The translations under genes and the position numbers were made by a program. A stretch of 9,769 nt of DNA from Gammaproteobacteria bacterium (GTDB taxonomy: Bacteria > Pseudomonadota > Gammaproteobacteria > S144-34). Of this stretch, positions 5,491 through 9,769 are shown piece after piece; positions within the stretch are counted from its first letter, which is position 1, and each line of letters starts with the position of its first letter. The stretch is from positions 1-9,769 of the forward strand of contig WGBS01000196.1 in the NCBI GenBank assembly GCA_015494165.1, read 5' to 3'. The notes below the pieces were generated by a model. That model was not told where the DNA came from. It made no database searches and saw only the letters and a program-made list of their open reading frames with translations.

Positions 5491-6618
5491 ATGGCCGGTT
5501 CCGCCAGGGGCGTGGAGGCAGGCCGGTGCGAGCGGCACTTCCTGCCGGACTTCTGCGGCGTGCGCATGGTCTTCGCCGTGGTGGTCATCGGCGAGCTCCT
5601 CGCCCTGCTGCTCGCGCTCGCGCGCGGGGCGAGGGGGACCGGCTTCTGGAGCGAGCTCAGCCTCATCTCGCTCTTCATCCAGTGGACGGCGCTGCTGGCG
5701 CTGGCGGTGCTGTGCCTGGCGCGCCCGTGGCTGTGCCGGCTGGGCAACGCCCCGGCCGCCGCGGCCGGCTACCTCATCCTGCTGGCGGTGACGGCGGCGG
5801 TGAGCGAGGCCGCCTGGCGCGCCGCCCACCTCGAGCCGCTCATGCTCCCGCTCGGCGGCCAGGGGCACGCGGCCTTCGTGCTGCGCAACCTCGCGATGGC
5901 GGCGCTCGTGGGCGCCGTCGCCTTCCGCTACCTCTACGTCCAGCACCAGTGGAAGCAGAACCTCGAGGCCGAGGCCGACGCGCGCGTGCAGGCGCTGCAG
6001 GCGCGCATCCGCCCCCACTTCCTGTTCAACAGCATGAACACCATCGCCGCGCTCACGCGCACCGACCCCGAGCGCGCCGAGCAGGCGGTGGAGGATCTCG
6101 CCGACCTGTTCCGCGCCGCCCTCGGGCGCGAGGGCGGCACGGGCACGCTCGCCGACGAGATCGCCCTCGTGCGACGCTACCTCAGCATCGAGCGCCTGCG
6201 CCTCGGCCCGCGTCTGGAGGTCGCCTGGTCCGTGGACGAGGCGCTCGGCCGCGCAGAGCTCCCGCTGCTGCTGCTGCAGCCGCTGGTCGAGAACGCCATC
6301 TACCACGGCATCGAGCCGCTGCCGGAGGGGGGGCTGGTGCGCATCGAGGCCTGGCGCGAGGGCGGCGACGTGTGCCTGCGGGTGATCAACCCGGTGCCGG
6401 AGGGCGAGGCGCCGCGCCGGCGCGAGGGGCACCGGCTGGCGCTCGCCAACGTCGCGCAGCGGCTCGCGCTCGCCTACGGCGAGCGCGGGCGCGTGGAGGT
6501 GGAGGAGCGCTCGGGGTGGTACCAGGTGACGCTGCGGCTGCCCCTGCGCGAGAAGGAGGCGAAGGATGCGGGTGCTGATCGTGGACGACGAGGCCCTGGC
6601 GCGCGACCGGCTGCGTAG
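5491..6618 (+). CDS. algZ: LytS-type membrane sensor histidine kinase AlgZ (FimS)
   Basis: A 375-aa inner-membrane kinase, the expected partner of AlgR encoded next. Residues about 16-24 (HFLPDFCGV) are the N-terminal block typical of AlgZ. Four hydrophobic segments follow (about 26-46, 52-75, 88-105, 128-148). The cytoplasmic His_kinase domain has the phospho-accepting H176 in RPHFLFNSMNT, and the ATP-binding N-box is LVENAIYHG with N268. The glycine box at 313-320 reads GHRLALAN, with Arg where LytS-type kinases often have a second Gly. No good ribosome-binding site precedes ATG 5491; in-frame GTG 5512 is an alternative start that keeps the conserved block. The 3' end runs 53 bases into algR, giving an Arg/Gly/Ala-rich tail after the natural-looking LRLPLRE end. 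Its signal is not evident from sequence. Confidence 0.93.
   Translation: MAGSARGVEAGRCERHFLPDFCGVRMVFAVVVIGELLALLLALARGARGTGFWSELSLISLFIQWTALLALAVLCLARPWLCRLGNAPAAAAGYLILLAVTAAVSEAAWRAAHLEPLMLPLGGQGHAAFVLRNLAMAALVGAVAFRYLYVQHQWKQNLEAEADARVQALQARIRPHFLFNSMNTIAALTRTDPERAEQAVEDLADLFRAALGREGGTGTLADEIALVRRYLSIERLRLGPRLEVAWSVDEALGRAELPLLLLQPLVENAIYHGIEPLPEGGLVRIEAWREGGDVCLRVINPVPEGEAPRRREGHRLALANVAQRLALAYGERGRVEVEERSGWYQVTLRLPLREKEAKDAGADRGRRGPGARPAA
6553..6559 (+). promoter_or_regulatory. Strong ribosome-binding site of algR inside algZ
   Basis: AAGGAGG is a seven-base match to the anti-Shine-Dalgarno complement, six bases before ATG 6566. It lies within algZ coding sequence and supports independent, efficient initiation of algR despite the 53-base gene overlap. 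Confidence 0.8.
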
Positions 6619-7318
6619 CCTGCTCGAGACCCTCCCGGACTGCGAGGTGGTGGGCGAGGCCGCGGGCGGGCGCCAGGCGCTGGAGCTGGCGCAGCGGCTG
6701 CAGCCCGACGTGGTGCTGCTCGACATCCGCATGCCGGGCATGGACGGGCTGGAGGCGGCGCGCCACCTCGGGGCGCTGGAGCGGCCGCCGGCCATCGTCT
6801 TCGCCACCGCCTACGGCGACTACGCGCTGGAGGCCTTCGACGCCCAGGCCGTGGACTACGTGCTCAAGCCCGTGCGGCGCGAGCGCCTCGAGCGCGCCCT
6901 CGCCCAGGCGCGGCGGCTGACGCAGGCGCAGGTGGCCGAGCTCGAGGCCGCGCACGGCGGCGCGCCGCGCGCGCGCACGCACATCTGCGCGCGCCTGCGC
7001 GGCAACCTCCAGCTCGTGCCGGTGGCCGAGGTCTACTACTTCCAGGCCGACCAGAAGTACGTCACGGTGCGCCACCGCGGCGGCGAGGTGCTGATCGAGG
7101 AGTCGCTCAAGTCGCTGGAGCGCGAGTTCGGCGAGCGCTTCGTGCGCGTGCACCGCAACGCCCTCGTCGCCGCCGCCTATCTCGCGGGCATGGAGCGCAC
7201 GCCCGAGGGGCGCTGCTACGTGCGGCTCAAGGGGATCGAGGACCGCATCGAGGTCAGCCGCCGGCACGTGCCGGGGCTGCGCAAGCGGCTCAAGGCGCTG
7301 GGGATGGCGGGGGCCTGA
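6566..7318 (+). CDS. algR: LytTR response regulator AlgR
   Basis: A 250-aa response regulator. The receiver domain occupies residues 1 to about 118: acidic pair D7/D8, phospho-acceptor D53 in VVLLDIRMPGMDG, T81, and K101 in the VLKP loop. A linker of about 20 residues leads to a LytTR DNA-binding domain (about 138-246) with the characteristic YFQADQKYVTV strand, EESLKSLE and FVRVHRNALV. In Pseudomonas AlgR controls alginate, twitching and virulence genes. Targets here are unknown, since no alginate genes are visible. A strong AAGGAGG precedes the start. The pairing with algZ and the nearby hemCD match the Pseudomonas order, but a thioredoxin-like gene separates algR from hemC. Its stop codon lies in a perfect inverted repeat. 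Confidence 0.95.
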   Translation: MRVLIVDDEALARDRLRSLLETLPDCEVVGEAAGGRQALELAQRLQPDVVLLDIRMPGMDGLEAARHLGALERPPAIVFATAYGDYALEAFDAQAVDYVLKPVRRERLERALAQARRLTQAQVAELEAAHGGAPRARTHICARLRGNLQLVPVAEVYYFQADQKYVTVRHRGGEVLIEESLKSLEREFGERFVRVHRNALVAAAYLAGMERTPEGRCYVRLKGIEDRIEVSRRHVPGLRKRLKALGMAGA

Positions 7319-7333
7319 GCGCGGGCGCGCTCA
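7316..7333. terminator. Perfect hairpin spanning the stop codons of convergent algR and thioredoxin-like gene
   Basis: TGAGCGC (7316-7322), a GGGC loop, and GCGCTCA (7327-7333) form a perfect seven-base-pair stem. The left arm begins with the algR TGA and the right arm ends with the reverse-strand TGA. It fills the entire 12-base gap between the two genes. It may act as a bidirectional terminator or transcript end-protector. No U-tract follows on either strand, so factor-independent termination is doubtful. Confidence 0.5.
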
Positions 7334-7855
7334 GTCAGCGGCCGGCTCCGCCTCGTCGGCGCGGTGGGCGAGCCGGTCGCGCCCGCGCACCCGCGCCACG
7401 GCCTGGGCGATGGCCTCGTCCATGTAGCCGCCGTAGAGCTCCACGGTGTTGATGCCCACCAGACGCGGGGCGAGCTCGCGGCCGGCGGCGTCGACGAAGA
7501 GCACCGTCGGCGTCACGAACACGCCGTAGCGGTCGGCGAGGCGGTGGGTCTCCACCTCGCGGCCGCCGAAGTCGCGCACGGACTCGCCGGGGTCCAGGAG
7601 GACCTTGCGGATCAGCACCGTGCCGTCGTACTCCCCGCTGCGCAGCATGGGCTCGAGGATCTCGCGGTCGAGCACGTGGCAGTACCCGCAGTCGCTGGCG
7701 CTGAAGACGAGCATCAGCGCGCGGCCCGAGCCCTCGGCCGCGCGCCCCGCCGCGGCGAGGTCTTCGGCGACGGGCACCCGCGGCGGCTCGCCCGCGGCCG
7801 CCGCGGCCGCGAGCGCCAGCCCGAGGATGGCGCCGATCCAGCGCATGCGGCCCAT
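7331..7855 (-). CDS. Exported thioredoxin-fold protein with CGYC active site
   Basis: A 174-aa protein with an N-terminal signal peptide: basic MGRMRW, a hydrophobic run to about residue 21, and an Ala-rich cleavage region near residues 19-22. It should act in the periplasm. The thioredoxin-like domain carries the redox motif C56-G-Y-C59 in FSASDCGYCHVLDREIL and the cis-proline T115-P116 before VLFVD. A GGYMDEAI helix ends the fold. It resembles the Thioredoxin_2/SoxW-like group, possibly reducing or isomerising periplasmic disulfides; the partner is unknown. The start is ATG 7855 or ATG 7846, neither with a convincing ribosome-binding site. It converges on algR with a 12-base gap and diverges from hemC with a 102-base gap. 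The tail after residue 155 is charged and not conserved-looking. Confidence 0.88.
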   Translation of the reverse strand: MGRMRWIGAILGLALAAAAAAGEPPRVPVAEDLAAAGRAAEGSGRALMLVFSASDCGYCHVLDREILEPMLRSGEYDGTVLIRKVLLDPGESVRDFGGREVETHRLADRYGVFVTPTVLFVDAAGRELAPRLVGINTVELYGGYMDEAIAQAVARVRGRDRLAHRADEAEPAAD

Positions 7856-7914
7856 TCTCACACAGGCGGCAGGGGCGGGGCCAGCCCGGGCGCTCGGTGC
7901 CGGGCGGCCGGCCG

Positions 7915-7923
7915 TGGCAGAAT
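7915..7923 (+). promoter_or_regulatory. Candidate extended -10 promoter of hemC
   Basis: TGGCAGAAT has the TGn extension followed by CAGAAT, a four-of-six -10 match and one of very few AT-richer spots here. No recognisable -35 exists at 17 bases upstream. A 10-base palindrome, CGGCCGGCCG (7905-7914), abuts it and could be an operator or chance. A start near 7930 would give a leader of about 28 bases containing GGAG (7942-7945). Confidence 0.4.
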
Positions 7924-7957
7924 GGGCGCCCGCCGCCGATCCGGAGCCCCGCACGCC

Positions 7958-8896
7958 GTGCCCGAGACCCTGCGCATCGCCACCCGCCGCAGCCCGCTGG
8001 CCCTGTGGCAGGCCGAGCACGTGGCCGCGCGCCTGCGCGCCGCGCACCCGGGCCTGGCCGTGGAGCTCGTGCCCATGACTACCCAGGGCGACCGCGTGCT
8101 CGACAGCCCGCTCGCCCGCATCGGCGGCAAGGGCCTGTTCGTCAAGGAGCTCGAGCGCGCCATGCTGGAAGGACGCGCGGACCTCGCCGTCCATTCCATG
8201 AAGGACGTGCCGGTGGAGCTGCCGGAGGGGCTCGTGATCGCCGCCGTGCTCGCGCGCGAGGACCCGCGCGACGCCCTCGTCACCGCCCGCCCCGGCCTCG
8301 ACCTCGACACGCTGCCGCCCGGGGCGCGCGTCGGCACCTCGAGCCTGCGCCGCCAGTGCCAGATCCGCGCCCGCCGCCCGGACCTCGAGGTGCTCGACCT
8401 GCGCGGCAACGTGGGCACGCGCCTCGCCCGCCTCGACGAGGGCCACTACGACGCCATCGTGCTCGCCGCGGCGGGCCTGCGCCGTCTCGGCGAGGCGGCG
8501 CGCATCGGCCGCCTCCTCGGCACCGACGAGCTCCTGCCGGCGATCGGCCAGGGCGTGATCGGCGTCGAGTGCCGCGCCGACGACGCGCGCACGCGCGCGC
8601 TCGTCGAGGCCCTCGAGCACGGGCCCACGCGGGTGGTGGTGGAGGCCGAGCGCGCGGTCAACGCGCGCCTCGGCGGCGGCTGCCAGGTGCCGATCGCGGC
8701 CCACGCCGTGCTCGAGCGCGGCGTGGTCGTGGTGCGCGGCCTGGTCGGCCGGCCCGACGGCAGCGACCTCGTCGAGGGCACGGCCAGCGGGCGGCCCGAG
8801 GACGCCGCCCTCCTCGGGCGGGCGCTGGCCGAGGACCTGCTCACGCGCGGCGCCGACCGCATCCTGGCCGCGCTGGAGGAGAGCGGCGGCCCGTGA
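7958..8896 (+). CDS. hemC: Porphobilinogen deaminase (hydroxymethylbilane synthase)
   Basis: A 312-aa cytosolic enzyme that joins four porphobilinogens into hydroxymethylbilane in tetrapyrrole synthesis; E. coli HemC is 313 aa. The start ETLRIATRRSPLALWQAEHV is the canonical N-terminus. Catalytic Asp is D83 in HSMKDVP, and the arginine-rich substrate/cofactor region includes GTSSLRRQCQ and LRGNVGTR. The dipyrromethane-cofactor cysteine is C242 in GGGCQVPIAAHA, the same number as in E. coli. GTG 7958 is preferred over the in-frame ATG 7922, which lies inside the probable -10 box and would add a non-conserved Arg-rich leader. GGAG sits about 12 bases upstream, rather distant. It is translationally coupled to hemD by a GTGA overlap. 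Confidence 0.97.
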   Translation: MPETLRIATRRSPLALWQAEHVAARLRAAHPGLAVELVPMTTQGDRVLDSPLARIGGKGLFVKELERAMLEGRADLAVHSMKDVPVELPEGLVIAAVLAREDPRDALVTARPGLDLDTLPPGARVGTSSLRRQCQIRARRPDLEVLDLRGNVGTRLARLDEGHYDAIVLAAAGLRRLGEAARIGRLLGTDELLPAIGQGVIGVECRADDARTRALVEALEHGPTRVVVEAERAVNARLGGGCQVPIAAHAVLERGVVVVRGLVGRPDGSDLVEGTASGRPEDAALLGRALAEDLLTRGADRILAALEESGGP

Positions 8897-9693
8897 GCGG
8901 GGCCCTCGAGGGCCTGGGCGTGGCCGTCACGCGCCCGGCCCACCAGGCCGGGCGCCTGTGCCGGCTGATCGAGGCCGAGGGCGGGCGCGCCATCCGCTTC
9001 CCGGCCATCGAGATCGCCCCGCCGCGCGACCCGGCGGCGGCCCAGGCGCTCGTCGACCGCCTCGAGCAGTACGATCTGGCCGTATTCATCAGCCCCAACG
9101 CCGCCGAGCGGGGCCTGGGCCTGGTGCGCGAGCGCCGCGGGGCCCTGCCGCCGGGGCTCGCGGTCGCGGCCGTCGGCGCCGGCACGGCGCGGGCGCTGCG
9201 CGCCCTCGGCATCGAGCCCGCCCTGGTCCCGGAGGGCCGCTTCGACAGCGAGGCGCTGCTCGCCCTGCCGGGGCTCGCGCCGGAGCGCGTGGCGGGGCGC
9301 CGGGTGGTGATCTTCCGCGGGGAGGGCGGGCGCGAGCTGCTCGCCCGCACGCTCCGCGCGCGCGGCGCCCGCGTTGACCACGCCGAGGTCTACCGCCGCG
9401 AGCGTCCCCGCGCCGACCCCGCGCCGCTGCTGGACGCCTGGCGGCGCGGCGCGCTGCACGCCGTCGTCGTCACCAGCGGCGAGGCCCTGCGCAACCTGTG
9501 CGCCATGGTGGGGGAGGCCGGCCGCGACGCGCTGCTCGGGACGCAGGTGGTTGGCGTGAGCGGGCGTGTGGTACAACTCGCGCGGGAACTCGGCTTCCGC
9601 CGCCCGCCGGTCGTCGCCGGGGCGGCGGCGGACGAGGCGATCGTGGAGGCGCTGCGGCGCTGGTGGCGCGGCCGGCGGCCCGCGGGCCGCTGA
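8893..9693 (+). CDS. hemD: Uroporphyrinogen-III synthase
   Basis: A 266-aa cytosolic enzyme that cyclises hydroxymethylbilane with inversion of ring D to give uroporphyrinogen III. GTG 8893 overlaps the hemC stop as GTGA. The family is poorly conserved, but the expected blocks are present: an N-terminal VTRPAHQAGRL, FISPNAAERG at about 65-74, AVGAGTARAL, FRGEGGRELL, YRRERP and VTSGEALRNL. These fit the two-domain HemD fold, in which the active site lies in the cleft between domains. E. coli HemD is 246 aa, and the extra length here is mainly the basic C-terminal tail WRGRRPAGR. Position directly after hemC matches the standard gammaproteobacterial hemCDXY order. Confidence 0.95.
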   Translation: MSGALEGLGVAVTRPAHQAGRLCRLIEAEGGRAIRFPAIEIAPPRDPAAAQALVDRLEQYDLAVFISPNAAERGLGLVRERRGALPPGLAVAAVGAGTARALRALGIEPALVPEGRFDSEALLALPGLAPERVAGRRVVIFRGEGGRELLARTLRARGARVDHAEVYRRERPRADPAPLLDAWRRGALHAVVVTSGEALRNLCAMVGEAGRDALLGTQVVGVSGRVVQLARELGFRRPPVVAGAAADEAIVEALRRWWRGRRPAGR

Positions 9694-9704
9694 GGGGAGC
9701 GGAC

Positions 9705-9769
9705 GTGGTCGAGGAAGGCAAGGAAGAGGGCGAGCGCGGCCGCGGCGGGCGGCTGGTACGCCTGGCGCG
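9705..9769 (+). CDS. Start of a further gene, probably HemX-like (truncated by window end)
   Basis: Eleven bases after the hemD stop, GTG 9705 opens a frame that runs to the window edge. GGGGAG (9694-9699) is placed five bases upstream as a good ribosome-binding site. The visible 21 residues are strongly charged (VVEEGKEEGERGRGG, then RLVRLA). HemX proteins begin with a short charged cytoplasmic segment ahead of one membrane helix, and hemX normally follows hemD, so this is the expected identity. The assignment rests on position rather than on recognised sequence. Confidence 0.5.
   Translation, partial: MVEEGKEEGERGRGGRLVRLA

Noticed and set aside
3333..5747. An 804-codon open frame on the - strand covering argH in a different frame position
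   Set aside because: It is made almost entirely of Arg, Ala, Gly and Pro and overlaps two certain genes. Very GC-rich DNA lacks stop codons in non-coding frames, so long empty frames are expected.
3860..5791. A 643-codon open frame on the + strand antisense to argH
   Set aside because: It is the antisense shadow of argH codons (rich in Leu, Ala, Glu, His), with no recognisable domain and no ribosome-binding site. ArgH on the opposite strand is unambiguous.
7922..7957. ATG 7922 as the hemC start
   Set aside because: It overlaps the probable -10 box and adds 12 residues (Gly, Arg, Ser, Pro, His) not expected in HemC. The canonical N-terminus begins at GTG 7958.
7897..8892. Upstream extension of the hemD frame through hemC
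   Set aside because: The extension is Arg/Pro-rich without conserved features. The real hemD starts at GTG 8893, right where hemC ends.
1..9769. CRISPR arrays, tRNA or rRNA genes, insertion sequences, phage genes, toxin-antitoxin or defence modules
   Set aside because: I saw no spaced direct repeats, no tRNA-like TTCGA arm with acceptor ending, no terminal inverted repeats and no transposase-like protein. The PIN protein has no antitoxin neighbour and fits the RNA ligase partner family rather than VapC.

Overview
The window is a very GC-rich, almost fully coding stretch of a gammaproteobacterial chromosome. The divergent argH / algZ-algR pair followed by hemC-hemD (and apparently hemX) is the order known from Pseudomonas. 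The very high GC, and the resemblance of several proteins to those of sulfur-oxidising or phototrophic relatives, suggest Chromatiales/Ectothiorhodospiraceae; that placement is inference. Thirteen genes are called. No tRNA, rRNA, CRISPR array, insertion sequence or prophage gene is visible, and no gene-free stretch exceeds about 135 bases.

Region 1 (3-3953, + strand) looks like one transcription unit of seven tightly packed genes: the 3' end of speA (arginine decarboxylase), a YnbA-like CDP-alcohol phosphatidyltransferase, a CdsA-like phosphatidate cytidylyltransferase, a PlsC-like acyltransferase, a small membrane protein resembling the DedA/VTT fold, a cupin_3 protein, and a PIN-domain protein of the 'RNA ligase partner' family. 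Three of the junctions are 4-base GTGA overlaps. Genes 2-5 form a coherent membrane-lipid cassette: acylation, CDP-activation, head-group transfer, and perhaps lipid movement across the membrane. It resembles the little-studied E. coli ynbAB genes and is the most interesting part of the window, because the transferase has Asn at two positions that are normally metal-binding Asp.

Region 2 (3950-5356, - strand) is argH (argininosuccinate lyase). It converges on region 1 so tightly that both stop codons lie in one CTAG. Its promoter lies in a 134-base divergent intergenic region shared with algZ.

Region 3 (5491-7318, + strand) is the two-component pair algZ (LytS-type membrane histidine kinase) and algR (response regulator with a LytTR DNA-binding domain), overlapping by 53 bases.

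Region 4 (7331-7855, - strand) is a secreted thioredoxin-fold protein with a CGYC motif. It sits between algR and hemC and converges on algR across a perfect hairpin that contains both stop codons.

Region 5 (7958-9769, + strand) holds hemC and hemD, which convert porphobilinogen to uroporphyrinogen III, followed by the first 21 codons of a gene that by position should be hemX.
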